Under the pieces are notes generated by a model. It was not told the origin of the DNA. It ran no database searches and saw only the letters and a program-made list of their open reading frames with translations. The translations under genes were made by a program, and so were the position numbers. Below, one piece after another: positions 41,650-51,068 of a stretch of DNA of 64,000 nt (its first letter is position 1; each line of letters opens with the position of its first letter). Source of the stretch: Lysobacter capsici (lineage in GTDB: Bacteria; Pseudomonadota; Gammaproteobacteria; Xanthomonadales; Xanthomonadaceae); contig NZ_CP076103.1 in the NCBI RefSeq assembly GCF_018732085.1, positions 1,240,001-1,304,000 of the forward strand, given 5' to 3'.

Positions 41650-42987
41650 GTGGCCTCAGGGGACCCGTCCGCATCGCGGCTGAAAAAGAAGAAGCGCTTC
41701 CGGCGACGGTTGCGCAGCCGCATCATCCTGTCTTTCGTATTGCTGGGCTTCGGCCTCACCGCGATGTTCGCCTTCGCGACCAACTGGACGCGCACGCGGG
41801 TCGAGAATCAGATCGTCGAAGACGTGATGAATCGCAACATCGACGAGTACGCGCGCCAGTTCTATTCGGCGCCGAACGCCAAGCCCGAGTTCGGCGTGCA
41901 GCAGATGCTCGGGCGGGTCGTGAAAAGCGACCGCTTCGAATCGCTGCGCACCGAGCAGCCCGACTGGTACGAACTGCCCGACGGCATCCACAACATCCAG
42001 GGCAAGAACGCGGACGGCAGCCCGTTCTCGTACAAGCTCGGCGTGCGCAAGACGCCGACGGAGTGGTTCTTCCTCGCCTACGACATGACCCAGGCGACCC
42101 GGGGCGAGGCGCAGTTCAATCGCGCGATCTACCTGTCGGTGCTGGTGTTCACCCTGTTCTCGCTGCTGGTCGGCTGGTGGGCGGCGTCGCGGGTCATGAG
42201 CCCGGTGTCGGAGCTGGCCAACCGGCTCAAGCGCTCGGGCCGCAGTTCGCAGTCCGAGGCGTTGGCCGCGCACTTCCCGGACGACGAAGTCGGCCAGCTG
42301 GCCGAGGCGCTCGACGATTACGCCGAGCGCCTGACCAACGTGGTCCAGCGCGACCGCGAGTTCAACGCCGACGTCAGCCATGAGCTGCGCACGCCGCTGG
42401 CGGTGATCAAGGGCGCGGTCGAACTGCTGCTGTCGCGGCCGGACATCGAGGACAAGACTCGCAACCGGTTGTTGCGTATCCAGCGCGCCGAGCAGCAATG
42501 CACCGACCTGATCAGCGCGCTGCTGCTGTTGTCGCGCAACGAGCGCGGCCATGGCGCGACCGACATCGCCAAACTGTCGGAACAATTGCTCGAAGCGCAT
42601 CGCGCCCAGCTCGGCGGCAAGGCGCTGGCGTTGCGGGTCGAAGGCGAGCGCGGGCTGGTGGTCGACGCGCCGGAAGCCGCGGTGGCGGTGGCGCTGGGCA
42701 ACCTGATCGGCAATGCGGTCAAGTACACCACCCAGGGCGAGGTCGTGGTGCGACTGCATCCGCGCTCGGTCGAGGTGATCGATTCGGGCCCCGGCCTGAG
42801 CGCCGAGGACGCGGCCAAGCTGTTCGAACGCGGTTACCGCGGCACCCACGCCGGTCATTCGCAGGGCGGCGGCATTGGTCTGTCGATCGTGCGCCGGTTG
42901 TGCGAGCTGTATGGCTGGGACGTGCGGGTGAAGCCGGGCGAGACGGTCGGGGTGGTGGCTACGTTGAAGTTCGAGCGGGTGGATTGA
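41650..42987 (+). CDS. Sensor histidine kinase partner
   Basis: The 445-residue membrane kinase has TM1 at about 25-45 (IILSFVLLGFGLTAMFAF), a periplasmic sensor of about 110 residues, TM2 at about 160-180 (AIYLSVLVFTLFSLLVGWW), a HAMP-like linker, the H-box FNADVSHELRTPLAVIKG, and ATPase boxes (LIGNAVKYTT, VIDSGPGLS, GGGIGLSIVRR). It starts at GTG 41650, four bases after the regulator. Signal unknown; the N-terminal poly-basic stretch RLKKKKRFRRRLRSR is notable. Confidence 0.92.
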   Translation: MASGDPSASRLKKKKRFRRRLRSRIILSFVLLGFGLTAMFAFATNWTRTRVENQIVEDVMNRNIDEYARQFYSAPNAKPEFGVQQMLGRVVKSDRFESLRTEQPDWYELPDGIHNIQGKNADGSPFSYKLGVRKTPTEWFFLAYDMTQATRGEAQFNRAIYLSVLVFTLFSLLVGWWAASRVMSPVSELANRLKRSGRSSQSEALAAHFPDDEVGQLAEALDDYAERLTNVVQRDREFNADVSHELRTPLAVIKGAVELLLSRPDIEDKTRNRLLRIQRAEQQCTDLISALLLLSRNERGHGATDIAKLSEQLLEAHRAQLGGKALALRVEGERGLVVDAPEAAVAVALGNLIGNAVKYTTQGEVVVRLHPRSVEVIDSGPGLSAEDAAKLFERGYRGTHAGHSQGGGIGLSIVRRLCELYGWDVRVKPGETVGVVATLKFERVD

Positions 42988-43149
42988 AGTTCGAAGTCGC
43001 GTGGCCGTGTCGGTAGTGATGGCTTGATCGATGCGGCGTGTTGCGATGCGACGCAATCGCTTAAGTTTGCCGATATCTCAGATGCGCAGTTGCGTACCAA
43101 CGCACTGGCTTCGTAGCCCGCAGCCCCATGCATCGTGCCGCGTATCAAT

Positions 43150-43317
43150 TCGCCCCCTTTAAAAAAAAAGGGCTGCGCCTTGCGTAGCAACGAGGGGTGT
43201 ACATGAAACGTGGCGCGGGGGATTTGCTTCTGCTTTTGCTGTTGCGTCTTTGAAAAAGCACAAGCAAGGCAAAAGCAAATCCCCCCTGGCCCCCTTTTGC
43301 AAAGGGGGAACAGCCAA
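43150..43317. repeat. Large imperfect palindromic repeat (GGGGGATTTGC...GCAAATCCCCC)
   Basis: GGGGGATTTGCTTCTGCTTT (from about 43217) is mirrored by AAAAGCAAATCCCCCC (about 43270-43288). Nearby, CCCCCTTT-A(9)-GGG and CCCCCTTTTGCAAAGGGGG form two more hairpins. It fills the intergenic space between the kinase gene and ilvE. It looks like a dispersed xanthomonad intergenic element, and its right hairpin may terminate ilvE. Confidence 0.65.
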
Positions 43318-43363
43318 GCGCATTCGCGCCTACTTGCCGCTTCGAATTACTCGCTGCCTCAAG

Positions 43364-44278
43364 TTACTTGACCGCTTCGAGCCAACCGTACTTGTCCGCG
43401 GTCTTGCCGCTGAACAATCCGAAGAACAGCTCCTGGATGCGCTCGGTCACCGGGCCGCGACGGCCGGTGCCGACCTGGCGGCCGTCGACCGAACGGATCG
43501 GGGTGATCTCCGCGGCGGTGCCGCACATGAACAACTCGTCGCACAGGTACAGGTACTCGCGCGGCAGGTCGCGTTCGACCACTTCGATGCCGACGTCGCG
43601 CGCCAGGGTGATGATGGTGTTGCGGGTCAGGCCGTTGAGCAGCGCGGCGCTGACCGGGGTGGTGTGCAGCGCGCCGTTGAAGACCAGGAACAGATTCTCG
43701 CCCGCGCCTTCCGACAGCAGGCCGGTCGAGGCCAGCGCGATGCCTTCGCCGAAGCCCAGGCGACGCGCTTCGCGCGCGACCAACTGGCCCGACAGATAAT
43801 TGCCGCCGGCCTTGGCGCCGGCCGGGATGGTGTTCGGCGCGAACCGCTGCCAGCTCGACACGCAGGCGTCGATGCCTTCTTCGAGCACGCTGGCGCCGAG
43901 GTACTGGCCCATCTTCCAGGTCGCCACGGCGACGTCGGTCGGGGTGTCGGCCGACAGGCCGAAGCCGCCCAGGCCGCGGTACGCGACCGGACGCAGGTAA
44001 TCGGTGGTGTTGCCGTTGGCCTTGATGACTTCGTGGCACGCCTCGTTGAGCTGCGCCAACGAATACGGAATGCCCATGTCGTAGATCTTCGCCGAGGCGA
44101 ACAGACGCGTGTTGTGGTCGTTCAGACGGAAGATGATCGGGCCGTTCGGCGTGTCGTACGTGCGGATGCCTTCGAACACCGACGAGCCGTAATGCAGCGC
44201 GTGCGACATGACGTGGGTGGTCGCTTCGGCCCAGCGCTTGATCGCACCGTTGTGCCAGATCCATTCGGGGTATTGCAT
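43364..44278 (-). CDS. ilvE: Branched-chain amino acid aminotransferase IlvE
   Basis: The 304-residue class IV aminotransferase interconverts leucine, isoleucine and valine with their keto acids using PLP. Motifs are HALHYGSSVFEGIRTY at the start, the PLP-lysine in GAKAGGNYLSGQL, then EGAGENLFLV and MCGTAAEITPI. MQYPEWIWHNG is the natural N-terminus; an upstream ATG adds a non-homologous stretch and is rejected. Monocistronic by layout. Confidence 0.95.
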   Translation of the reverse strand: MQYPEWIWHNGAIKRWAEATTHVMSHALHYGSSVFEGIRTYDTPNGPIIFRLNDHNTRLFASAKIYDMGIPYSLAQLNEACHEVIKANGNTTDYLRPVAYRGLGGFGLSADTPTDVAVATWKMGQYLGASVLEEGIDACVSSWQRFAPNTIPAGAKAGGNYLSGQLVAREARRLGFGEGIALASTGLLSEGAGENLFLVFNGALHTTPVSAALLNGLTRNTIITLARDVGIEVVERDLPREYLYLCDELFMCGTAAEITPIRSVDGRQVGTGRRGPVTERIQELFFGLFSGKTADKYGWLEAVK

Positions 44279-44387
44279 CGTCGGCTTCCGTGGTGGGGAG
44301 GGGAAACCGCTATTGTGCCCTGCGCCCGGGCGCTGGCCCAAGCCGATGCCTCGCCGGTGCGTTGCCGCGCTGTGGCGGCACGCCTGT

Positions 44388-45119
44388 TCAGCCTTTGATC
44401 CACCAGCAGCCGTAGTGGCGGGTCAGGCCGAACACGGTGCGCGACGGAGTGACGCCGTTGCCGAGGGTCTGTTCCAGGCGCAGTGCGACCGGTGCGCGCC
44501 GATGCGGCGCAGGCGCGGGCGCCGCGATGGTCTGCACGGCGGCTTCGGCGGCCGGGGCCGCCTGCGACGTCTGCTCGCCGCTCATGCCGGCCGGACGCCC
44601 CAGCCCGGCGGGCGCGGACGGCGTGATCGGCGGCAGCGGCGCGAGCGCGGCGTTCGGCGCGGCCGGCGGCAAGGTGGTCCATGCGCCGGGTGCGGCTTCG
44701 GGGTCGGCCACCGACGGCATCACCGGTGCGATGTCGAGCAGCGGACGTTGCGCGATCGCATCGAGTCGTTCGATCACCGCATAGGCGCGTTCGTCGGACA
44801 TGCCGGCCCAGTGATACACCGAGGCGAGCTTGTTGCCGTCGTGGGCGTCGATCGCGCTGGTGATCTGGCCGACCAGGTCGCGCAGATTGCGCGCGCAGCC
44901 GCCGGTGTAGGGCGTTTGCTGCGCCGTCGCGGGCGCGGCGCCGCGCGGCAGGCGGTCGACGCCGCCGGCGGTGGCGCAGTCGCGATCGGTGTAGACCGAA
45001 TTGCCGTGTGCATCCGTGCAGCGGCGGATCTGCGCCTGGGCGGCGGCGGGATGCAGTGCGAGCCAGCTCATCGCGAGCGGCGGCAGCAGGGACAGGCAGA
45101 GTCGGGCGAACGAAGGCAT
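44388..45119 (-). CDS. DUF4124-domain exported protein
   Basis: The 243-residue protein has a signal peptide (cleavage near PAAAQA, residue 29) followed by a DUF4124 motif: IRRCTDAHGNSVYTDRDC. Two cysteines in this motif may pair. A Pro/Ala-rich middle precedes a C-terminal part ending THYGCWWIKG-like (TRHYGCWWIKG). DUF4124 proteins are common in xanthomonads and periplasmic; no activity is known. Confidence 0.78.
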   Translation of the reverse strand: MPSFARLCLSLLPPLAMSWLALHPAAAQAQIRRCTDAHGNSVYTDRDCATAGGVDRLPRGAAPATAQQTPYTGGCARNLRDLVGQITSAIDAHDGNKLASVYHWAGMSDERAYAVIERLDAIAQRPLLDIAPVMPSVADPEAAPGAWTTLPPAAPNAALAPLPPITPSAPAGLGRPAGMSGEQTSQAAPAAEAAVQTIAAPAPAPHRRAPVALRLEQTLGNGVTPSRTVFGLTRHYGCWWIKG

Positions 45120-45220
45120 CGGCGAAGACTAGCGCCGAGTGGCGGTCGTGGACAGTGCGGGGGTGTGGATTTGCGCTTGGGTCGGGATGGGCGGGTGCGG
45201 GCTTGAGTGCTGGGTTTGCT

Positions 45221-45335
45221 GCGATCGGAGCGAAAGGCGTCGGGCTTGAAAGCCCTCCCACAACAGCCCTCCCACAACAGCCCTCGTCGGCATCGAGGTC
45301 TTTTGTGGGAGGGCTTTCAAGCCCGATGCTCTTGT
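45221..45335. repeat. Extragenic palindromic repeat, copy 2
   Basis: GTCGGGCTTGAAAGCCCTCC then CACAACAGCCCTCCCACAAC (a duplicated arm) is mirrored by TTTTGTGGGAGGGCTTTCAA and GCCCGATGC. It is the same family as 4354-4459 and 57457-57595, and lies between the DUF4124 gene and the metalloprotease gene. Confidence 0.8.
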
Positions 45336-45464
45336 ATCAGCCGCGACGAAACCCGCTGCAATCTCCCCAAAAACTCGCCGCGGCATCCACGCCGCGGCGA
45401 GCATCGGAACAAAATCATCGCGGCAACCGCAGCCACACAGCCACGGCCGCCGCGACCGCAACGA

Positions 45465-46736
45465 TCAGCGGAACGCCGCCACCGTCGCCGCGCGTTCGTT
45501 CAACACGCGGGCATTGTTGCTCTTGGCCGCGGTGCCCATCGGCGCACCGTTGTAGGTGATGTTCGGGTTCGACCAGTAGTTCAGGCGCGGGCAGTTGGAA
45601 CCGCAGCTGTAGGCCATGATCGTGCGCCACGCATTGCCCGGACCCCAGTAGCCGTGGCCGTAGGCATAGGTGGTGTTGGTGCTGGTGGCCGGATCGTGCT
45701 GCGCGCCGAAGTTGTGGCCGATCTCATGAGCGAAGCTGTAGTAACCGGTCATGCAGCTGGCGCCGACCACGGTGAAGGCACTGGCCGCGTTCGAGTTCAG
45801 ATAGCCCAGGCCGCAATACGCCGGATCGGTGATGACCAGCACGTTGACGTCGGCGGCGATGCTGTTGCGGGTGGTGTGGTAGCTGTCGAGGTAGCCGTCG
45901 GTGGTGCCGCGGAAACGGCTCAGGTCGGTGTCGAAGCCGGCGCTGACATAGCTGTTGGTGTACTGGCCGGCCAGTTCGAAACGCACGTTGACCGCGCTGT
46001 TGACGAAGCTCTGGTTGCTCTCGGTGATCGCGAGGTTGGCCTTGGTCAAGGTGTTGCCGACCGCATTGGCGGCGGCCTGGGTGTAGACCACCATCACCCG
46101 CACGATGTACGGCGCTTTCTGCGCGGCGGCGGCTTCGTCGAACTTGAGATCGGTGATGCGGGGCATGATCGGCTGGGCGGTATAGGCCGCGGCCGGATGA
46201 TCGGGCGGCATCAACGCTTCGTTGATCAGGCTGACGGTGTGGCCGCCGTTCTTGAGCGGATCGATGCGGTAGAGCTTGCCGCCGCTGCGCACGGTGCCGG
46301 ACATCTGATTGCCCTGGCGCACGATGATGGCCGACTCTTCCGGATTGTCGATCAGCTCGGCGCCGGTGAACTGGTTGATGCGCTTGAGCTGGGCGTTCGG
46401 ATCGCCGACCAGGCCCTGCCAGATCACGATGCCGTCGGCCTTGCGCTGCGCCTGCAGCTTGTGCGCCTTCAGATTGACGCCCGGCGCGAGGTTGAGCAGC
46501 AGTTCTTCCTGCGTCTCGTTGATCTGCGCGGCATCGGCGCGGACCAGGTCGACCTTGACCGCGGCGCGATCGGACTTGACCGCTTGATAGGCCAGATCGC
46601 TATTGAGGTTGCGCGCGATGCTGGCGGCGGGCGTGGAGAACAGCGGGGCCGGTTCGGCGGCCGAGGCGGCGCCGGCGAGGCCCAGCGAAAGGGCGATGGC
46701 GAAATTCAGGGGCAACAGTGTGTGGCGTGCGGACAT
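45465..46736 (-). CDS. Secreted metzincin metalloprotease (reprolysin-like, M12)
   Basis: The 423-residue protein has a signal peptide (cleavage after GAASA, about 25), a pro-region with repeated DLVRADAAQINETQEELLL-type segments, and a catalytic domain with HEIGHNFGAQHD, the full metzincin zinc motif HExxHxxGxxHD, and a downstream Met-turn (TIMAYSC). The last part carries further cysteines (CGSNCPRLNYW). It should be secreted and self-processed. ATG 46736 has GGAGAG upstream. Confidence 0.9.
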   Translation of the reverse strand: MSARHTLLPLNFAIALSLGLAGAASAAEPAPLFSTPAASIARNLNSDLAYQAVKSDRAAVKVDLVRADAAQINETQEELLLNLAPGVNLKAHKLQAQRKADGIVIWQGLVGDPNAQLKRINQFTGAELIDNPEESAIIVRQGNQMSGTVRSGGKLYRIDPLKNGGHTVSLINEALMPPDHPAAAYTAQPIMPRITDLKFDEAAAAQKAPYIVRVMVVYTQAAANAVGNTLTKANLAITESNQSFVNSAVNVRFELAGQYTNSYVSAGFDTDLSRFRGTTDGYLDSYHTTRNSIAADVNVLVITDPAYCGLGYLNSNAASAFTVVGASCMTGYYSFAHEIGHNFGAQHDPATSTNTTYAYGHGYWGPGNAWRTIMAYSCGSNCPRLNYWSNPNITYNGAPMGTAAKSNNARVLNERAATVAAFR

Positions 46737-47057
46737 GATGCTCACTCTCCATTGAGGGACCGCTGCGCGCCGCGAACCCGTGGCCTGGGTTCGCGACGGC
46801 GGTCGCGAGGGCATCGCTCGTCGCGGCGATGCATCCTGGAGTCAGTGGGCTACCGTCACGTCGCACGGCTCAAGACCGAACTTGTCGCAGGACAAGCGCA
46901 GGCTGAGAACTGGCTTAGCAGTTCGCCTTTGGTGCTAGGCACCAAAGGCGATTTCTGTGACGCAATTGAGATGGCTTAATGTGTCTGAATGGCAAGCCGA
47001 AGACGCTTGTCGGCGAGTGTCCGAAGCCATTCGACGCCATGTATCGGCGTCGGACGA
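46737..47057. other. Intergenic region with a perfect 12-bp palindrome
   Basis: The 321 bases separate the metalloprotease promoter side from the metF stop. CGCCTTTGGTGC (46924-46935) and GCACCAAAGGCG (46939-46950) form a perfect 12-bp hairpin around TAG. It lies about 110 bases past the leftward metF gene, and might end that transcript, although no T-tract follows. Confidence 0.5.
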
Positions 47058-47882
47058 TCAGGCGATCCGCGACAACACCGTCAGCGTGGGCTTGGACAGA
47101 TTGAGCGTATAGAAATGCAGGCCCGGCGCGCCGCCCTCGATCAGGCGGCTGCACAGGCGCGCGACCACGTCGGCGCCGAATTCGCGGATGCTGTCGGCGT
47201 CGTCGCCGTAAGCGTGCATGCGCTGCGCGACCCAGCGCGGAATCTCCGCGCCGCACATGTCGGAGAAGCGGCGCAGCTGGCTGAAGTTGGAGATCGGCAT
47301 GATGCCCGGCACGATCGGGATGTCGATGCCGGCCGCGCGCACGTCGTCGACGAAACGGAAATACGCATCGGCGTTGTAGAAATACTGGGTGATCGCGCCG
47401 TTCGCGCCGGCGCGGACCTTGCGCTTGAAATTCTCCAGGTCCGAATGCGCGTCGCGCGCCTGCGGATGGGTTTCCGGATAGGCCGCCACTTCGATATGGA
47501 AATGGTCGCCGGTTTCGGCGCGGATGAATTCGACCAGCTCGTTGGCGTAGCGCAGGTCGCCGGCGCTGGCCATGCCCGAGGGCAGATCGCCGCGCAGGGT
47601 GACCAGCCGCTTGCAGCCGATCTCGCGATACAGCTGCAGCAGCTCGCGGATCTCGGCGCGGGTGCCGCCGACGCAGGACAGATGCGGCGCCGCGTCGAGC
47701 TGGTGTTTGGCGCGCAGCCGGCGAATGGTCTCGGGCGTGTAGCTCAGGGTCGAACCGCCGGCGCCGAAGGTGCACGACACGTAGTTCGGCGCATACGGCT
47801 TGAGCTTGGCCGCGGTCTTGTCGAGCTGACCGCGTTGTTCGTCGGTCTTGGGGGGATAGAACTCGAAGCTGATCGGCAGCAT
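47058..47882 (-). CDS. metF: Methylenetetrahydrofolate reductase MetF
   Basis: The 274-residue flavoenzyme reduces 5,10-methylene-THF to 5-methyl-THF for methionine synthesis. Motifs are ISFEFYPPKTDEQR at the N-terminus, FGAGGSTLSYT, LRGDLPSG, EVAAYPETHPQA, KVRAGANGAITQYFYN and PGIMPISN. ATG 47882 gives the canonical MLPISFEFYPPK start. It shares the methionine/SAM cycle with ahcY (52587-54032) and metK (59152-60375) in this neighbourhood. Confidence 0.95.
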   Translation of the reverse strand: MLPISFEFYPPKTDEQRGQLDKTAAKLKPYAPNYVSCTFGAGGSTLSYTPETIRRLRAKHQLDAAPHLSCVGGTRAEIRELLQLYREIGCKRLVTLRGDLPSGMASAGDLRYANELVEFIRAETGDHFHIEVAAYPETHPQARDAHSDLENFKRKVRAGANGAITQYFYNADAYFRFVDDVRAAGIDIPIVPGIMPISNFSQLRRFSDMCGAEIPRWVAQRMHAYGDDADSIREFGADVVARLCSRLIEGGAPGLHFYTLNLSKPTLTVLSRIA

Positions 47883-48127
47883 GGGCGGGGCCGCGGCGGT
47901 GGGAAGATTCGATAATATCGCTTTATCGCGATGAATGGTATCGAGGGCGCCGGCGGATGGCCGGCGAGGGCAAGGGCCAGCCGGTTGCGCCTCGCGCGTG
48001 CGGTTGCGCGGTGCGCATGGCGCGGTCCGCGTCGCGGCTTGCAGGCGATCAATACGCGACGCAGACCTGCTGCGATCGCGCCGCCACTGCGCTATAGATG
48101 CGAGCGGTTCCCCCAGCCCGTTTCGTC

Positions 48128-48820
48128 ATGTCCGAACACCCACTCGACAACCCGATCTGGCGATCGCTGCGCAGCCGCCACCGGACGCTCGCCGTCGGCG
48201 ACACGCGCATCGCGCGCTATCCGGCGCAGATCGCGCCGTTCCTCGGCGTGGCCGAGGCCGGCGAAGAAATCGACGACCTGTTGCCGACGCTGCTGCCGCC
48301 GGGCGACACCGCGCTGCTGCTCGGCCGCACCCCCGCGGTGTCCGCGCGATGGGAACTGCGACATATCACCGACCTGGCGCAGATGATCTGTCCCGAACCG
48401 ATCGACGTACCGCCGCAAGACGACGCCACGCGCATCGTCGAACTCGACGCGAGCCACCGCGACGACGTACTCGCGCTGACCGCATTGGTCTACCCGCATT
48501 ACTTTCGTCCACGCACGATGGACCTCGGCCGCTACTTCGGCATCTACCACGACGGCCGCCTGGCCGCGATGGCCGGCGAGCGCATGGGCACCGACGACTA
48601 CACCGAACTGAGCGCCATCTGCACTCATCCGGACTTTCTCGGCCGAGGCCACGCGCGCCGGTTGCTGATCTACTTGTCCAACGACAACCACGCGCGCGGT
48701 CGCATGCCGTTTCTGCATGTGAGCCACGAGAACCCGCGGGCGATCGGGTTGTACGAGCGCAATGGTTATCGGCTGCGGCGGGATATTGCGTTTTGGTCGT
48801 TGCGGCAACGGGGCGATTAG
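48128..48820 (+). CDS. GNAT-family N-acetyltransferase
   Basis: The 230-residue protein begins MSEHPLDNPIWRSLRSRH and carries a C-terminal GNAT fold: LSAICTHPDFLGRGHARRLLIYL with the acetyl-CoA Q/RxxGxG/A loop, then HVSHENPRAIGLYERNGYR. The N-terminal half is a family-specific substrate part. It is divergent from metF. Substrate unknown. Confidence 0.88.
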   Translation: MSEHPLDNPIWRSLRSRHRTLAVGDTRIARYPAQIAPFLGVAEAGEEIDDLLPTLLPPGDTALLLGRTPAVSARWELRHITDLAQMICPEPIDVPPQDDATRIVELDASHRDDVLALTALVYPHYFRPRTMDLGRYFGIYHDGRLAAMAGERMGTDDYTELSAICTHPDFLGRGHARRLLIYLSNDNHARGRMPFLHVSHENPRAIGLYERNGYRLRRDIAFWSLRQRGD

Positions 48821-49014
48821 GCGATGTGCAGACGCAACGCCAGGCGTTCCGGCCGGCGCGACGGCTTCGGCGCGGCGCAATAGCGAAGACCACCCGCCGC
48901 TCCTCCAGCCCCCAAACCGCTCGCCACCCACCGCGGCCGCTCGTCATTTATCCGCCGGCGCGGCGCAGGGAACCGGGCAAGGTGCCTCCACCACCCCGGC
49001 TCTGGAGCCCTTCG

Positions 49015-49932
49015 ATGAACCCGCTATCCCGTTCGCGTTTCCTGCGTCGTATCGCGTTGGCCGCCGCTGTGTTGATCGCGGCCGGCAGCGCCCAGGCCAA
49101 GACCGTGCAGTTCCAGGACTTGTCCGTCGAGGTCGTCGGCAAGGGACGGCCGGTGCTCATGATTCCCGGGCTCAACAGCGCCGGCGAGACGTGGCGCGAG
49201 ACTTGCGCGGCGTTGCAGGCGGACCATGTGCAATGCCACATCGTGCAGTTGCCCGGTTTCGCCGGCGCGCCGGCGGTCAAGACCGATCGCTTCGTCGATT
49301 CGATGCGCGATCGCCTGCTGGCCTACATCAAGGATCGCAAGCTGGCCAAGCCGGTGGTGATGGGGCATAGCCTGGGCGGGTTCATGGCGCTGGAGATGGC
49401 GATCGAGCAGCCCAAGGCGATCGATCGGTTGGTGATCGTGGACTCGCTGGCGTTCCTGGGCGCGTTGCAGAACCCGGCCGCGACCGCCGAGTCGGTCAAG
49501 CCGATGGCCGAGGCCATGCGCAAGCGGATGACCGAGCAGGATGCCGACACCTACCGTCTGGGCGTCGCCAACGCGGTCAAGGGCATGAGCCTGGACGAAA
49601 AGCGCGTGGCCACCTTGGTCCAATGGGGCGAGGCCAGCGACCGCGCGACCACCGCGCAGGCGATGTACGAAATGATGATCACCGACTTGCGTCCGCAACT
49701 GACGAAGATCAAGACGCCGACCCTGCTGCTCGGCTCGTGGGCGGCGTATGCCAGCTACGGCGCCACCAAGGAGTCGACGACCGCCATCTTCAAGGCCCAG
49801 TATGCCACGCTGGACGGCGTGCGTATCGAACTGAGCCAGGCCGGTTACCATTTCCTGATGTGGGACGACCCGAAGTGGCTGCAGGATCAGGTGCGCGGCT
49901 TCATCGACGCGGATGCCGGCCACGGCGGTTGA
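49015..49932 (+). CDS. Exported alpha/beta hydrolase
   Basis: The 305-residue protein has a signal peptide (cleavage after GSAQA, about 26) and an alpha/beta hydrolase domain: oxyanion-loop LMIPGLNSAGETW, nucleophile elbow VMGHSLGGFMAL (Ser in GHSLGG), probable acid after LLLGSWAAY and catalytic His in SQAGYHFLMWDDP. GGAG seven bases before ATG 49015 supports the start. It should act in the periplasm or outside the cell; substrate unknown. Confidence 0.88.
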   Translation: MNPLSRSRFLRRIALAAAVLIAAGSAQAKTVQFQDLSVEVVGKGRPVLMIPGLNSAGETWRETCAALQADHVQCHIVQLPGFAGAPAVKTDRFVDSMRDRLLAYIKDRKLAKPVVMGHSLGGFMALEMAIEQPKAIDRLVIVDSLAFLGALQNPAATAESVKPMAEAMRKRMTEQDADTYRLGVANAVKGMSLDEKRVATLVQWGEASDRATTAQAMYEMMITDLRPQLTKIKTPTLLLGSWAAYASYGATKESTTAIFKAQYATLDGVRIELSQAGYHFLMWDDPKWLQDQVRGFIDADAGHGG

Positions 49933-50027
49933 TCGCGCCATTGCCGTGATGCCCAAGCACGGCCGCGGTTCGCCGCGGCCGTGTTCTGTCTTATCGACGC
50001 TGTGTTTTTTTCGACGGAAACCGCCGC

Positions 50028-51068
50028 ATGTCGCGAACGCAACTGCGCACCGCCCTGGCCGACGCCGCGTTCTGGACCGGCCTGGCGGTGTTCAACCTGA
50101 CATTGGCGAGCGTATTCGGCGGGTTGAGTTCGGGCTCGACCCTGATCAGCGTGCTGCTGTCGCTGGAGCTGTGGGCGGTCGGCGGCGCGATGCGGCGGAT
50201 CGCATTGCGGCGGCACTGGTTCGAACGCGGACCGGTCCGCCTGGCGCTGCGTTTGTCGCTGTGCATCCTGCTCGGCGCGACCCTGGCGCAGTTGCTGCTG
50301 ATCCCGGCGTTGCAACTGGCGCTGAGCCAGGGCTGGGTGTCGTTGCCGCAGTCCACCGGTTTTCGCCCGGCGATGCTGTTCGTGTACTGGGCCAATACCG
50401 CGTTCATGCTGGGCCTGTGGGCGGCGTTGTGGAGCTGGACCATGGCGATGCAGCGTTATCGCGAAGGCGAGATCGCCCGGCTCAACGCCGAGTCGCTGCG
50501 CAATGCGTTCGAACTCGATGCGCTGCGCGCGCGCCTGAACCCGCATTTCGTATTCAACGCGCTCAACAACCTGCGCGCGCTGATCAACGAGGACACCGAG
50601 CGCGCGCGCGAACTGGTCACGCGGCTGTCCAACACCTTGCGCCATGCGCTCGATCACAGCCAGCGCCAGCAGGCCAGCCTGGCCGAGGAGCTGGCGGTGG
50701 TCGAGGATTATCTCGCGGTCGAAGCGGTGCATTACGAGGATCGCCTGCGCGTGCAGCGCGACATCGATGCGAACGCGTTGAGCGCACGTTTGCCGCCGAT
50801 GGCGCTGCAACTGTTGGTCGAGAACGCGGTCAAGCACGGCATCGCCTGCACGCCCGGCGGCGGCGAACTCAGCATCAAGGCGCATTGCGAAAACGCAACG
50901 CTGCACATCGAGGTCGGCAATCCCGGCCGCATCGACCCCGAGCCGGCGCGACGCGGGGTCGGTCTGGCCTACCTGCGCACGCGGCTGGCCCATGCTGGCA
51001 ACGCCGGGCATTTCGAACTCAGGCAGCGCGGCAACCGGGTGATCGCGCAGTTGGAGATACCGCAATGA
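50028..51068 (+). CDS. LytS/YehU-type sensor histidine kinase
   Basis: The 346-residue kinase has four hydrophobic segments in its first 140 residues, then the His_kinase motif LRARLNPHFVFNALNNLRALI (phospho-His in NPHFVFN) and a short ATPase part (LLVENAVKHGIACTPGG, GVGLAYLRTRL). No separate sensor domain is seen. The ATG of the response regulator overlaps its stop by four bases, showing coupled expression. Confidence 0.92.
   Translation: MSRTQLRTALADAAFWTGLAVFNLTLASVFGGLSSGSTLISVLLSLELWAVGGAMRRIALRRHWFERGPVRLALRLSLCILLGATLAQLLLIPALQLALSQGWVSLPQSTGFRPAMLFVYWANTAFMLGLWAALWSWTMAMQRYREGEIARLNAESLRNAFELDALRARLNPHFVFNALNNLRALINEDTERARELVTRLSNTLRHALDHSQRQQASLAEELAVVEDYLAVEAVHYEDRLRVQRDIDANALSARLPPMALQLLVENAVKHGIACTPGGGELSIKAHCENATLHIEVGNPGRIDPEPARRGVGLAYLRTRLAHAGNAGHFELRQRGNRVIAQLEIPQ

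Noticed and set aside
45207..46979. 590-codon plus-strand frame opposite the metzincin
   Set aside because: It is antisense to a gene with a full HExxHxxGxxHD motif and runs through an intergenic palindrome.
47935..49932. 665-codon frame fusing the GNAT region to the alpha/beta hydrolase
   Set aside because: The upstream part overlaps the real GNAT gene in another frame. The hydrolase has its own ribosome site and signal peptide at 49015.
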